DNA from: Murimonas intestini
Lineage (GTDB): Bacteria > Bacillota > Clostridia > Lachnospirales > Lachnospiraceae
Length of the DNA: 64,000 nucleotides
Assembly (NCBI GenBank): GCA_003148945.1
Contig: QGGY01000017.1
Span: 1-64,000, forward strand
Reading direction: 5' to 3'
Shown here piece after piece: positions 44,790 through 54,216 of the stretch. Every line of letters starts with the position of its first letter. The stretch's first letter is position 1. The notes beneath the pieces were generated by a model, which made no database searches, was not told the DNA's origin, and saw only the letters and a list, made by a program, of their open reading frames with translations. The position numbers and the translations under genes were made by a program.

Positions 44790-45836
44790 ATGGAGACACA
44801 TATACATGGCGGGGATATCTACTCCCGCAGCTTTGAACTGGATTATTCTGTGAACATCAACCCTCTGGGCATCCCCAGGACGGTGAAAGAAGCGGCAGAA
44901 AAGGGTGTGGCCTTATCAGAGCACTATCCGGACGTGCAGTGCAGGACATTAAAAAGGGCTATTGAAAGAAAAGAGGGGGTGTCCCGGGAGGCAGTTATCT
45001 GCGGAAACGGGGCGGCTGAACTGATATTTGCCATAGCTCTTGGCATCAGGCCGGGTAAAGCTCTTTTGGCAGCTCCGGGATTTGCTGAATATGAGCAGGC
45101 CCTCAGGGCGGCAGGGTGCAGTATCTCGTATTATACGTTAAAGGAAGAGAACGGGTTTGAGGCAGGCAGGGATTTTGTGGATATGGTGACAGAAGATCTG
45201 GATATAGTGTTTCTGTGCAATCCCAACAATCCCACAGGAATTGCATATTCGAGGGATTTTTTAAGAGATGTGCTGGTAAAATGCAGGGAATGCAAGGTGG
45301 TCCTGGTTGTGGATGAATGTTTTATAGAGTTCATGGACAGTCCCATGGAATATACCATGAGGCCTTTTCTGGAGGAATATGACAATCTTTTTCTGCTGAA
45401 AGCTTTTACAAAGACATACGCTATGGCAGGGCTGCGTCTGGGATATGGGCTTAGCAGCAGCCGTGCCCTCCTGGAGGCTATGGCAGCTGTGATGCAGCCC
45501 TGGAATGTCTCTATTCCGGCCCAGATGGCAGGAACGGCAGCTCTGGCTGAGACAGGATATGTGGAGTCGGCAAGAAACCTGATCAGAAGTGAGAGGAAGT
45601 ATCTGACAGATAACCTGCGTCAGCTTGGACTGACGGTTTATGACGGAGCGGCGAATTTTATCTTTTTCAAAGGTCCCGTGAATCTGGGAGAGGCCTGTAA
45701 AGATGCGGGGATCCTTCTGCGGGACTGCAGCAATTACCACTCTTTGGGAGCGGGATATTTCAGGATCGCGGTGCGCACCAGAAAAGAAAATGAGCTTCTT
45801 GTTAAGACTATGCAGAGGATTATGGGGGTAAGCTAA
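44790..45836 (+). CDS. cobD: Threonine-phosphate decarboxylase
   Basis: A 348-residue class I/II aminotransferase-fold PLP enzyme that makes aminopropanol phosphate for the nucleotide loop. Features are DYSVNINPLGIP, CGNGAAELIFAIA, CNPNNPTGI, VVDECFIEF, and the PLP lysine in LLKAFTKTYAMAGLRLGY. It directly precedes cbiP with no gap, and the substrate of cbiB depends on it. Confidence 0.94.
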   Translation: METHIHGGDIYSRSFELDYSVNINPLGIPRTVKEAAEKGVALSEHYPDVQCRTLKRAIERKEGVSREAVICGNGAAELIFAIALGIRPGKALLAAPGFAEYEQALRAAGCSISYYTLKEENGFEAGRDFVDMVTEDLDIVFLCNPNNPTGIAYSRDFLRDVLVKCRECKVVLVVDECFIEFMDSPMEYTMRPFLEEYDNLFLLKAFTKTYAMAGLRLGYGLSSSRALLEAMAAVMQPWNVSIPAQMAGTAALAETGYVESARNLIRSERKYLTDNLRQLGLTVYDGAANFIFFKGPVNLGEACKDAGILLRDCSNYHSLGAGYFRIAVRTRKENELLVKTMQRIMGVS

Positions 45837-47354
45837 ATGGCAAAAGTAATTATGGTACAGGGCACAATGTCAAATGCAGGGAAGAGCCTGCTGGCAGCAG
45901 GTTTGTGCAGGATATTTAAACAGGACGGCTACAGTGTGGCTCCTTTTAAATCTCAGAATATGGCGCTTAATTCGTTTATTACAGAAGAGGGGCTGGAGAT
46001 GGGGAGAGCCCAGGTGATGCAGGCAGAAGCCGCCGGCATTAAACCAAGCGTATATATGAATCCTATTCTTTTAAAGCCCACAAACGACACTGGCTCCCAG
46101 GTCATTGTAAACGGCGAAGTACTGGGAAATATGAGCGCCAGAGAATATTTTGCATATAAGAGAAGACTTTTTCCTGATGTAATGAGGGCTTTTGAGTCTT
46201 TGGCAGAACAATACGATATTATTGTGATAGAGGGGGCCGGCAGCCCGGCTGAGATCAATCTCAAAGCAGATGATATCGTAAATATGGGAATGGCTAAAAG
46301 AGCCCATGCCCCTGTGCTTCTTGTTGGGGATATTGACAGGGGCGGAGTATTTGCACAGCTCTACGGTACAGTGGAGCTGCTGGATGAGGATGAACGGGCA
46401 ATGATCAAGGGCCTGATCATCAATAAATTCCGCGGGGACAAGACGATACTGGATCCGGGAGTATCCATGCTGGAGGAAAAGACAGGCATACCTGTTGTGG
46501 GTGTGGCGCCTTATTTGAACATAGAAGTGGAGGATGAGGACAGCCTGACAGACAGGTTTTCCAGAAACAGTGAGGTTGGCCTGATAGATATTGCCGTTAT
46601 CAGGATCCCCAGGATATCTAATTTTACTGATTTCAATCCTTTCGAGAGTATAAGCGGAGTTTCACTGAGGTATGTCCATTCCGTGAATGAACTGGGGAAT
46701 CCTGACATGATCATCCTGCCGGGGACTAAGAATACCATGGAGGATCTGCTCTGGATGAGACAGAATGGCCTGGAAGCGGCAGTCCTGAAGGCAGCGGCGG
46801 CAGGGAAGGTGATCTTTGGCGTCTGCGGAGGCTATCAGATGCTGGGTGAGACATTGAGTGATCCGCATGGTGTGGAGGCCGGAGGCCAGATAAAAGGCAT
46901 GGGGCTTCTTCCTATGGACACAGTTTTTGCAGAGGAAAAGACAAGAACAAGAGTAAAGGGGAAATTTGCCCCTCTGCAGGGAATACTGGAGGGACTCTCG
47001 GGCACTTGGCTGGAGGGGTATGAGATCCACATGGGAGAAAGCGTGCGCAGGGAAGATGCCGGCCAGATGACGGAGATCGCAAATTATGCCGCCCAGTCTG
47101 ACAGTACCTTAAAAGCTGACGGGGCTTACAGGAATAATGTATACGGGACATATGTGCACGGTGTATTCGATAAAGAGGAAGTGGCTGTCAGGATCGTGGA
47201 AGGCCTGGCCCGGGCAAAGGGAATCTCCATGGAAGATATAAATGCAGTAGATTACCAGGCCTTTAAAGAGAGCCAGTATGATATCCTGGCAGCAGCATTG
47301 AGAGAGCACCTGGATATGGCCAGGATATATGCCATCATGGAAGAAGGAGTGTGA
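45837..47354 (+). CDS. cbiP: Cobyric acid synthase
   Basis: A 505-residue amidotransferase that amidates four side chains. The N-terminal [19 protein letters not shown] is a P-loop, [10 protein letters not shown] follows, and [15 protein letters not shown] is characteristic. The glutaminase domain shows [11 protein letters not shown] and the C-terminal TYVHGVFD. It abuts cobD with no intergenic base. Also called cobQ. Confidence 0.96.
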   Translation: MAKVIMVQGTMSNAGKSLLAAGLCRIFKQDGYSVAPFKSQNMALNSFITEEGLEMGRAQVMQAEAAGIKPSVYMNPILLKPTNDTGSQVIVNGEVLGNMSAREYFAYKRRLFPDVMRAFESLAEQYDIIVIEGAGSPAEINLKADDIVNMGMAKRAHAPVLLVGDIDRGGVFAQLYGTVELLDEDERAMIKGLIINKFRGDKTILDPGVSMLEEKTGIPVVGVAPYLNIEVEDEDSLTDRFSRNSEVGLIDIAVIRIPRISNFTDFNPFESISGVSLRYVHSVNELGNPDMIILPGTKNTMEDLLWMRQNGLEAAVLKAAAAGKVIFGVCGGYQMLGETLSDPHGVEAGGQIKGMGLLPMDTVFAEEKTRTRVKGKFAPLQGILEGLSGTWLEGYEIHMGESVRREDAGQMTEIANYAAQSDSTLKADGAYRNNVYGTYVHGVFDKEEVAVRIVEGLARAKGISMEDINAVDYQAFKESQYDILAAALREHLDMARIYAIMEEGV

Positions 47355-47359
47355 TTCCT

Positions 47360-48004
47360 ATGAAAATAGAATTAGAAAATGTGAAGCCCATGGACATTGA
47401 ACGGCGCAGCTTTGAGATCATAACAGAAGAGCTGAAAGACCGCCGGTTCCCAAAGGAACAGGAGCTTATTGTGAAGCGCTGCATCCATACAAGCGCAGAT
47501 TTTGATTATGCGGACAATCTCTGCTTTTCAGAAGGGGCTGTAGAGAAAGCAATCGCGGCGATCAAAAGAGGAGCATCCATTGTCACAGATACCCAGATGG
47601 CGAAGGCAGGCATAAACAAAAAGGTCCTCTCCCGCTACGGAGGTGAAGTCCTGTGTTTTATGTCGGATGAAGACGTGGCTGAGGATGCCAGGAGACAGGG
47701 AAGAACAAGGGCGGCAGTCAGTGTGGACAAAGCGGCAGCACTTGGAAAAGAACTGATCTTTGTGGCAGGGAATGCGCCTACTGCCCTTGTCCGTCTCTAT
47801 GAACACATTACAGAGGGAGATTTTTACCCTGCTCTTGTGGTCGGTGTGCCTGTGGGCTTTGTAAATGTGGTCCAGTCCAAGGAACTGATCATGGAGACAG
47901 ATGTACCTTATATTGTCGCCAGAGGCAGGAAGGGCGGCAGCAACATAGCAGCATGCATCTGCAATGCACTGCTTTATATGATGGATTCAGACAGAGGTTA
48001 CTAG
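47360..48004 (+). CDS. cbiC: Cobalt-precorrin-8 methylmutase
   Basis: A 214-residue enzyme that moves a methyl group from C11 to C12. The active-site histidine lies in RCIHTSADFDYADN. GASIVTDTQMAKAGI and the C-terminal GRKGGSNIAACICNALLYM are typical. ATG 47360 is preferred (GAAGGAG 11 bases upstream) over GTG 47351, which overlaps the site. Last gene of the operon, ending 5 bases before the convergent AraC gene. Confidence 0.95.
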   Translation: MKIELENVKPMDIERRSFEIITEELKDRRFPKEQELIVKRCIHTSADFDYADNLCFSEGAVEKAIAAIKRGASIVTDTQMAKAGINKKVLSRYGGEVLCFMSDEDVAEDARRQGRTRAAVSVDKAAALGKELIFVAGNAPTALVRLYEHITEGDFYPALVVGVPVGFVNVVQSKELIMETDVPYIVARGRKGGSNIAACICNALLYMMDSDRGY

Positions 48005-48009
48005 TAGTA

Positions 48010-48951
48010 TCATATCTTGCTGGATAGAGTGCCCAGGCGCTTTGCATATGCAGAGGCCTGTTCATAGGTATAACGTTTTTGTATATTATTTGTGGGAAGA
48101 GCTGCGCTGGTCAGGCGCGGCTTTTCTTTCATTTTCATATATTCTTTAGCTGTACACTGGAAATTCTTTAAAAACATCTGGTTTAAGTAGCGGCTGCTGG
48201 AAAAGCCTGTCTCCATACAGATATCCAGAATGCTCAGATCAGTTTTGCGTATCAGTGTGAGGGCATGCATAAAACGAAGCCCGCTTACATATTCCTGAAA
48301 AGACATGCCCAGCATCTTTTTTATAAAGTGAGACGCGTGATAATCCGTGATATTTTCCAGAGAGGCGATATCCTGCAGGGAAATATGCTCCGTATAGTGT
48401 TCGCCGATGTATTCAGTTATGCGTTTCAGGCGCAGGGTATTATGGTAGGCAGAAGCAGATTCTTTTTCAGTAGCCACATGGCAGTTTGTGCTGCACGCCA
48501 GCTGGAATAAGACATCCAGCATAATGCTGGAGCATTTCAGGGCGTTATAGGGCACATCTTTGAAATAGTAACCGGTACATTCATAGAGTGACCCAAGCAG
48601 GGTATCATGCAGACTGCCGCTGCCGATAATGTTATTTTCAAAACGGAGAAAGCCCAGGGAATAATCTGCCTGCTTATAGAATTCTGTATGGATCTGAAAG
48701 GCGAGGATCAGATTATCTGTATCCGTTCTTGCAAATGAGTGGACCTGGTGGCGGTTGATCAGATAAATATCCCCTTCCTGCAGAATATAGGATTTCTGCT
48801 CCAGTACAAGAGTGACCGTGCCCTTTAGCAGGACTCCTATCTCCAGGTCATCGTGGCCATGGGGGCCACGGGCAGTCATTTCCACAAAAAAGATCTCCAG
48901 ATGGTTCATGTTTGTATGCTGTACGATTTCCAACTCTTTTTTCCGGCTCAT
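48010..48951 (-). CDS. AraC-family transcriptional regulator
   Basis: A 313-residue regulator. The N-terminal cupin-like sensor (about 1-120) contains HGHDDLEIGVLLKGTVTLVLE and INRHQVHSFAR. The C-terminal AraC DNA-binding domain (about 180-290) includes ISLQDIASLENITDYHASHF, MSFQEYVSGLR and LSILDICMETGFSSSRYLNQM. It is divergent from the isomerase-kinase-aldolase genes and is probably their sugar-responsive activator. A GGAGG-type site precedes the start (AGGAGGGAAT on the minus strand). Confidence 0.92.
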   Translation of the reverse strand: MSRKKELEIVQHTNMNHLEIFFVEMTARGPHGHDDLEIGVLLKGTVTLVLEQKSYILQEGDIYLINRHQVHSFARTDTDNLILAFQIHTEFYKQADYSLGFLRFENNIIGSGSLHDTLLGSLYECTGYYFKDVPYNALKCSSIMLDVLFQLACSTNCHVATEKESASAYHNTLRLKRITEYIGEHYTEHISLQDIASLENITDYHASHFIKKMLGMSFQEYVSGLRFMHALTLIRKTDLSILDICMETGFSSSRYLNQMFLKNFQCTAKEYMKMKEKPRLTSAALPTNNIQKRYTYEQASAYAKRLGTLSSKI

Positions 48952-49025
48952 CTAAATTCCCTCCTGTTATCCGTATTTTATCACAGGTTCACAAGAATGG
49001 ATATGAAAAATCGCAAGATTGTCAT

Positions 49026-49040
49026 TTTTCAGACTGAAAA
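49026..49040. promoter_or_regulatory. Perfect interrupted palindrome between araC and the sugar genes
   Basis: TTTTCAG-A-CTGAAAA lies in the divergent intergenic region, about 190 bases before the isomerase and 75 before the regulator start. It may be a binding site for the AraC-type protein. No promoter could be assigned with confidence. Confidence 0.4.
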
Positions 49041-49156
49041 TCTGATATAAATATATTATACACATCCGTGAAACACGAAAACCTGTCTTGGGCTGGCGTG
49101 CAGGGCACGGTAAGGTATCATAGATCAATCACCGGTGAAAAACAATAACCATTTTT

Positions 49157-49198
49157 GTAACTATCCAGCATGTAAATATGAAAGTGTTGAACAGTTAC
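49157..49198. repeat. GTAAC-ended palindromic element, copy 3
   Basis: GTAACT at 49157 and CAGTTAC at 49192-49198 are inverted, with a core ending TATGAAAGTGTTGAA related to copies 1 and 2. It sits 30 bases before the isomerase start codon, within the leader. Confidence 0.55.
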
Positions 49199-49227
49199 CC
49201 ACTTTTTGAAAGAGAGGAATTGTAAAT

Positions 49228-50262
49228 ATGTCAGAATTCAAATTTTCCGTTGGGCCATGGAATGTTCATACCGGGGCTGATTCTTACGGTCCGGCCACAA
49301 GAGAGGATATACCTGTAGAAGAGAAATTTAAAAAGTTTGCCGAGCTGGGTTTTTCAGCTGTCCAGTTCCACGATGATGATGCAGTCCCGAACATCAACGA
49401 TTACACAGAGGAAGAGATCAGGGAGAAAGCCAGGGAGCTGAAAAAAACACTTGATAAATATGGGTTAAAGGCAGAATTCGTAGCGCCCCGCCTCTGGATG
49501 GACCCTCACACACAGGACGGCGGATTCATGAGTACCTCCGCGAAGGACAGGGAATATGCAATGTGGAGAGCATACCGCTCTATCGATATAGCAAATGAAC
49601 TGGGGTGTGACATGGTTGTGCTGTGGCTCGCCAGAGAAGGCACCCTCTGCGCAGAATCCAAATCTCCTGTGTGGGCCACCAGGATGCTCATAGAGGCCAT
49701 CAACAAGATGCTGGAATATGATTCCAAGATCCGCATCTGCATTGAGCCAAAGCCAAACGAGCCCATCGACAGGAGCATCTGCGGCACAATGGGACATGTT
49801 ATGGCAGTTTCAGCAGCAACTATTGATCCGGCACGGGTAGGCGGAAATCTGGAAAGCGCTCATGCCATCCTGGCAGGCCTGGACCCTGCACATGAGATTG
49901 GCTTTGCCATGGCCATGGGCAAGCTGATGACTGTACATCTCAATGACCAGAACGGGATCCGCTACGACCAGGATAAATCTTTTGGCGTAGAAAATCTCCG
50001 GGCAGCCTTCAATCAGGTAAAGGTGCTCAAAGAGAACGGCTACGGTGACCACGGAGAATATGTAGGGCTGGATGTGAAGGCCATGCGTACCACCAGGGAT
50101 GAGGACAGCTATAAGCATCTGGAAAACAGCCTGAAGATATTTAAGGCGCTGGAGGAGAAGGCAGACAGGTTTGACTACGATTTCCAGAAGAAATGTGTAG
50201 AAAACAGAGATTTTGAAGCACTGGAAATGTATGTGATGAACCTGCTGATGGGGATTGAATAA
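49228..50262 (+). CDS. Xylose isomerase-like sugar isomerase
   Basis: A 344-residue TIM-barrel enzyme resembling the short (Streptomyces-type) xylose isomerases. Metal-ligand regions are present: CIEPKPNEP, GGNLESAHAILAG (usually NxExNHxxxAG), and HLNDQNGIRYDQD. It is about 45 residues shorter than XylA and has the His of the usual NHA block moved to SAHA. By context it turns an aldose into a ketose that the next gene phosphorylates. AGAGAGGAA precedes the ATG. The substrate (pentose or hexose) is not determined. Confidence 0.85.
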   Translation: MSEFKFSVGPWNVHTGADSYGPATREDIPVEEKFKKFAELGFSAVQFHDDDAVPNINDYTEEEIREKARELKKTLDKYGLKAEFVAPRLWMDPHTQDGGFMSTSAKDREYAMWRAYRSIDIANELGCDMVVLWLAREGTLCAESKSPVWATRMLIEAINKMLEYDSKIRICIEPKPNEPIDRSICGTMGHVMAVSAATIDPARVGGNLESAHAILAGLDPAHEIGFAMAMGKLMTVHLNDQNGIRYDQDKSFGVENLRAAFNQVKVLKENGYGDHGEYVGLDVKAMRTTRDEDSYKHLENSLKIFKALEEKADRFDYDFQKKCVENRDFEALEMYVMNLLMGIE

Positions 50263-50357
50263 TTACAATGATAAGGGTATGAGAGCAAGCCGGGGGGAAT
50301 TTGTCTTCCTGGCACTCTCACATTATAGCAGAAGTATAGATCATGATGGAGGCGCAT

Positions 50358-51482
50358 ATGAAAAAAGTGATTGCAGCCGGGCATATTTGCCTGGATATAA
50401 CCCCCATGTTCCCGGAGAGAAAGGCAGATTCCCTGAGCGAGGTGCTGACTCCGGGCAGGCTGATCCAGATGGGGGAAGCAGATGTCCATACAGGCGGTTC
50501 AGTAGCCAATACGGGGCTGGCAATGAAAGTATTAGGTGCAGATGCCGCGCTTATGGGGAAAATAGGAAATGATGCATTTGGAAGCATGGTATTAAACATT
50601 CTGAAAAAATATTCCGCAGAGGAAGGCATGATCATTTCTGGAAAGGAGTCAACTTCGTATTCTGTTGTACTTGCAGTCCCAGGCATTGACCGTATTTTTC
50701 TTCACAATCCAGGGGCAAATGATACATTCTGCGCTTCAGATATTCCGGAGGGTACATTGGCGGAAGCGGCTTTATTTCATTTTGGATACCCGCCGCTTAT
50801 GAAGTCTATGTATGAAAATGAAGGGGAAGAGCTGCTGAAGATCATGAAAAAGGCAAAAAAAGCAGGGACGGCCACATCACTTGACCTGGCCTCAGTGGAT
50901 CCCTGCTCTGACGCCGGAAGAGCGGATTGGAGAAGCATACTGAAGCGCGTGATCCCCTATGTGGATTTCTTTGTCCCGAGTGTGGAAGAGCTGTGCTTCA
51001 TGCTGGATCGGGAACGGTTTGAAAAATGGCAGGAGAGGGCAGCCGGAAGAGATATCACAGAGATCTTGGATATTGAAAAGGACGTAAAGCCTCTCGCAGA
51101 GATGTGTATGGAAATGGGAGCCAGGGTGCTGCTTATCAAATGCGGTGCACCTGGAATGTATTACCGTACAGCCGGCAGGGAGGCCCTCAGCGGTGTCAGC
51201 GGGCGTGTGGAGCTGGATCTGGATGGCTGGGCCGGGCAGGAAGGCTTTGAGAGGAGCTATGTCCCTGAAAAGGTCCTCTCCGGGACGGGGGCAGGTGACA
51301 CAAGTATTGCCGCATTTCTTACGGCTATGCTGAAGGGGTATCCTCTGAGGCGGGCGCTGCAGTTGTCTGCAGCCACGGGGGCGTCCTGTGTGGTAGCCTA
51401 TGATGCACTAAGCGGGCTGAAGCCCTTTGATGAGCTTGAGAGGAAAATAGATGCCGGATGGCAGAAAAATATAAGTAACTAA
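50358..51482 (+). CDS. PfkB-family sugar kinase
   Basis: A 374-residue kinase. HTGGSVANTGLAMKVLGADA marks the N-terminal PfkB region, and LSGTGAGDTSIAAFLTAML holds the catalytic aspartate and anion hole. Compared with typical members (about 310 residues) it has an extra stretch (about 205-235, SVEELCFMLDRERFEKWQERA). ATG 50358 follows ATGGAGG. It lies between an isomerase and a class II aldolase, so it most likely phosphorylates a ketose. Confidence 0.9.
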   Translation: MKKVIAAGHICLDITPMFPERKADSLSEVLTPGRLIQMGEADVHTGGSVANTGLAMKVLGADAALMGKIGNDAFGSMVLNILKKYSAEEGMIISGKESTSYSVVLAVPGIDRIFLHNPGANDTFCASDIPEGTLAEAALFHFGYPPLMKSMYENEGEELLKIMKKAKKAGTATSLDLASVDPCSDAGRADWRSILKRVIPYVDFFVPSVEELCFMLDRERFEKWQERAAGRDITEILDIEKDVKPLAEMCMEMGARVLLIKCGAPGMYYRTAGREALSGVSGRVELDLDGWAGQEGFERSYVPEKVLSGTGAGDTSIAAFLTAMLKGYPLRRALQLSAATGASCVVAYDALSGLKPFDELERKIDAGWQKNISN

Positions 51483-51494
51483 GGAGGAGAAGCT

Positions 51495-52475
51495 ATGTTA
51501 GCAAATTTAAATGATGTGCTGCTTCCAGCAAAAAGAAATCATTATGCGGTGGGGCTTTTCAATGCAGTCAATCTGGAATTGGCAAGAGGGATCATCAGCG
51601 CGGCTGAGGCCGCAGGTTCCCCGGTTATAATGGGAACTGCGGAGGTACTGCTCCCATATGGGCCGCTGGAGGAGGTATCTTACTATCTTCTGCCAATGGC
51701 AAAGAAGACAGGTGTTCCAGTTGTCATCCATCTGGATCATGGCCTGAAAAAAGAAACCTGCCTTCAGGCTCTGGAGCTTGGTTTTTCTTCTATTATGTAT
51801 GACTGCTCCACAGATTCCTATGATGAGAATGTAAAAAAAGTAAAAGAGATGGCAGAGATTGCTCATTCCTACGGAGCGACTATTGAAGGGGAACTGGGCC
51901 ATGTAGGTGACAATCCGGGTTCGGCAGAAGGTGATTCCCATTTGGAAGATCCGGGTAAATTTTTTACAGATCCCGGGATGGCAAAGGATTATGTGGAGAA
52001 GACAGGTGTGGATGCGCTTGCAATTGCGGTGGGGAATGCCCACGGTGCATATAAGCTGCCTCCCAAGCTGGATTTTGAGCGTATCAGGACTATTGCGCGG
52101 ACTGTGGATGTGCCTCTTGTACTGCATGGGGGCTCCGGCCTGACAGATAATGACTTCAGGCGCGCGATCCAGGAAGGGATCAGCAAGGTCAATATCTTTA
52201 CAGATATTAATGTGGCTGCTGTAAAGGCAGAATTTGAAAGATTCAGCTCCATGGATAAGGGCCTCATAGACCTGATCCCGGCCGCCGTGGAGGCCGTAAA
52301 GCAGGAATCCCTGAAGAAGATGAAGCTCTTTAGCAGCGACGGCAAGGCATATCTGTATGGCAGCGGGTGGGCAGCCCGGGAGAATATGAATAATATAAAA
52401 AATCCCGAAAATATGGGGAAGGAAGAGCTTGTACGCATGGTGGCGGCTGAAGTATTGAGGTATCTTGGAAATTAA
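51495..52475 (+). CDS. Class II (zinc) ketose-bisphosphate aldolase
   Basis: A 326-residue aldolase of the fructose/tagatose-bisphosphate family. Zinc-binding and catalytic regions are visible: HLDHG (Asp and His near 78-81), IEGELGHVGD, GNAHGAYK and LHGGSGL. GISKVNIFTDIN is the phosphate-binding segment. It is 12 bases after the kinase with AAGGAGGAG. It probably splits the phosphorylated ketose to dihydroxyacetone phosphate plus an aldehyde. Confidence 0.92.
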   Translation: MLANLNDVLLPAKRNHYAVGLFNAVNLELARGIISAAEAAGSPVIMGTAEVLLPYGPLEEVSYYLLPMAKKTGVPVVIHLDHGLKKETCLQALELGFSSIMYDCSTDSYDENVKKVKEMAEIAHSYGATIEGELGHVGDNPGSAEGDSHLEDPGKFFTDPGMAKDYVEKTGVDALAIAVGNAHGAYKLPPKLDFERIRTIARTVDVPLVLHGGSGLTDNDFRRAIQEGISKVNIFTDINVAAVKAEFERFSSMDKGLIDLIPAAVEAVKQESLKKMKLFSSDGKAYLYGSGWAARENMNNIKNPENMGKEELVRMVAAEVLRYLGN

Positions 52476-52533
52476 TAATTATGGAAAGCCCTATTTACTT
52501 TTTTCTTCGTGCTTGCTAAAATATAGGTACAAA

Positions 52534-52631
52534 GAAAGTTTACTACTGACCGATATGTGGTATATAAATGATCGGGTTGAAAGTTTACTGCTGACCAATA
52601 TGCGGTATATAAATGGTTGGGTCGAAAGTTT
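52534..52631. repeat. 45-base tandem repeat (two and a part copies)
   Basis: Copies at 52534-52578 and 52579-52623 start GAAAGTTTACT and contain TGACC, ATATG and GGTATATAAATG; a partial third begins at 52624. Differences are mostly A/G substitutions. The unit length is divisible by 3, but the frame through it begins inside the aldolase gene, so it is treated as non-coding. Confidence 0.75.
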
Positions 52632-52668
52632 GGTCCTTCGCCGCAAGGCGAGGGACTTTTTTTCTTAA
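52632..52668 (+). terminator. Terminator after the aldolase operon and repeats
   Basis: GTCCTTCGCC-GCAA-GGCGAGGGAC followed by TTTTTTTCTT, a strong rho-independent terminator. Confidence 0.9.
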
Positions 52669-52681
52669 TGAGGACAAGCAT

Positions 52682-52777
52682 ATGAAGAAAATGGATAAAA
52701 AGAGAAAGGCAGGAAAGCCTTGCGACATGAGTGAGCATACTGCTGGAAATACCTGTTTGTCTGAAAACTGTGAGTAA
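52682..52777 (+). CDS. Possible 31-residue peptide
   Basis: A short frame, MKKMDKKRKAGKPCD..., with three cysteines and a polar composition. AGGA lies 7 bases upstream. It starts 13 bases after the strong terminator. Nothing recognisable; it may be chance. Confidence 0.25.
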   Translation: MKKMDKKRKAGKPCDMSEHTAGNTCLSENCE

Positions 52778-52884
52778 GGCATGGAGTAAGGATATTATGA
52801 AAATAAAAAGCCATAGAAAACAATTAAATACATAATAATTATGTTACAATTGTAGGGAATTCGAATAGAATCGAGGTGTTTCGA

Positions 52885-53749
52885 ATGAAGAATTACAGGA
52901 AACGAACAGTTGATGATATTCTGAAACGCAAATTGGAAGGCAAAGGTGCAGTACTGATCGAAGGACCCAAGTGGTGTGGCAAAACCACGACCGCCGAACA
53001 GCTTGCTGCAAGCAGATTGTATATGGATGATCCAGAGAAAAAAGAGCAGAACATTACCATGTCTGAGATTAATCCAAAGCGGCTTCTGAAAGGTGCAGCT
53101 CCGAGACTTATCGACGAGTGGCAGCTTGCCCCCAAACTGTGGGATGCCATCCGATTTGAAGTTGATCACCGTGGCGAGCTTGGACAGTTTGTACTCACAG
53201 GCTCTGCAGTTCCTGCGGATCCCAGGGAAATCACCCACTCTGGCACAGGGCGCTTTACCCGGCTCACTATGAGACCAATGAGTTTGTATGAATCGGGAGA
53301 TTCAACGGGCGAAGTCAGCTTGAACGACCTGTTCAGTGGTGTGTCGGACATAGACGGCGGCTCAAATATCGATATCGACCGTCTGGCGTTTTTGGTATGC
53401 CGTGGTGGCTGGCCGCAGGCGGTTGATATGCGAGACGAGATTGCACTTGACCAGGCGATGGATTATTATGATGCCGTTGTACATTCCGATATCAATCGGG
53501 CAGACAATGTGCAGAAAAAACCAGAAAGAGTTCGGCGGCTTATGTGTTCTTATGCAGGAAATCAAGGCGGCCAAGTATCAAATACCGTAATTACACAGGA
53601 CATTGCGGCTAATGACGAAACTCCCATGAGTGAGGAGACGGTAGCTGAAAGCGCCGTCTTTCCTTATGGTATTGACGGGAACCGGGGATTACGCATATCG
53701 CCGCCATGATGGTGTATATGTTATTCCTGTCGGCTGCCTGAAAAACTAA
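52885..53749 (+). pseudogene. AAA-type ATPase (DUF4143 family) with an internal deletion
   Basis: The first about 255 codons match the start of the AAA_14/DUF4143 proteins, which are normally over 400 residues. Walker A is EGPKWCGKTT near 28, LIDEWQLAP is the Walker B region, and VLTGSAVP follows. After DETPMSEETVA (about 53650) the frame runs into a stop. In another frame the next bases read SFLMVLTGTGDYAYRRHDG and end VIPVGCLKN, the normal family tail. An internal piece of perhaps 150-180 codons has been lost, changing the frame. The protein is therefore probably inactive. Confidence 0.85.
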
Positions 53750-53772
53750 CTAAAAATATTGGAGGTGTTACT

Positions 53773-54216
53773 GTGATTACAATATATAAAGACAAGAAAG
53801 ACATACCAAAGAATATAGAATATGTAGAGCTTAATGATGTATTTTTTAATCAAACCACAGTTAATAAATTAGACAGCAAAGCAAAGACAATTGTAAAAAA
53901 AATTCACGATTCCGAACTCGATGGAAAATACAAAATAAAATCAAAGTTTAATGGTGTGACATTGGATGTAGATTGCTTATCAACAGGATGTAAAACCGTA
54001 TTGAATGTGAAGTATTTTCCAGATAAAGTTTTTTGCCTGAAAGAATGTGGTGATAATGCGTTAGAGGTATTGTACGGATTAGATGATGGAGCGGTATATA
54101 GTGATTATGCAGTAATACCATTTGATATGAATAGCGTTAAAGTTTCTGATGAAAAAGGAACCAGAGTAATCACAGACTATGAAGAATTGAAGGAGTGGTG
54201 GAATAATGAAAAGTAA
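53773..54216 (+). CDS. Uncharacterised protein, DUF4869-like
   Basis: A 147-residue soluble acidic protein. It begins MITIYKDKKDIPKNIEYVELND, has two cysteine-containing strands in the middle (DCLSTGCKTVLN and VFCLKECGDNALEVLYG), and ends in a helix EELKEWWNNEK. It resembles the DUF4869 family by memory only. It overlaps the next, broken gene by 11 bases, so they form a pair. AT content is higher than in the surrounding genes, suggesting acquisition. GGAGGTG precedes the GTG/ATT region; the start shown is ATG-equivalent GTG at 53773. Confidence 0.65.
   Translation: MITIYKDKKDIPKNIEYVELNDVFFNQTTVNKLDSKAKTIVKKIHDSELDGKYKIKSKFNGVTLDVDCLSTGCKTVLNVKYFPDKVFCLKECGDNALEVLYGLDDGAVYSDYAVIPFDMNSVKVSDEKGTRVITDYEELKEWWNNEK

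Noticed and set aside
52534-52631. CRISPR array
   Set aside because: Units are adjacent with no spacers, only two and a part copies, and no cas genes are present.
52465-52668. 67-residue frame with two 15-residue repeats
   Set aside because: It starts at a TTG inside the aldolase gene and runs through the 45-base tandem repeats and the terminator stem, so the repeated peptide is a by-product of the DNA repeat.
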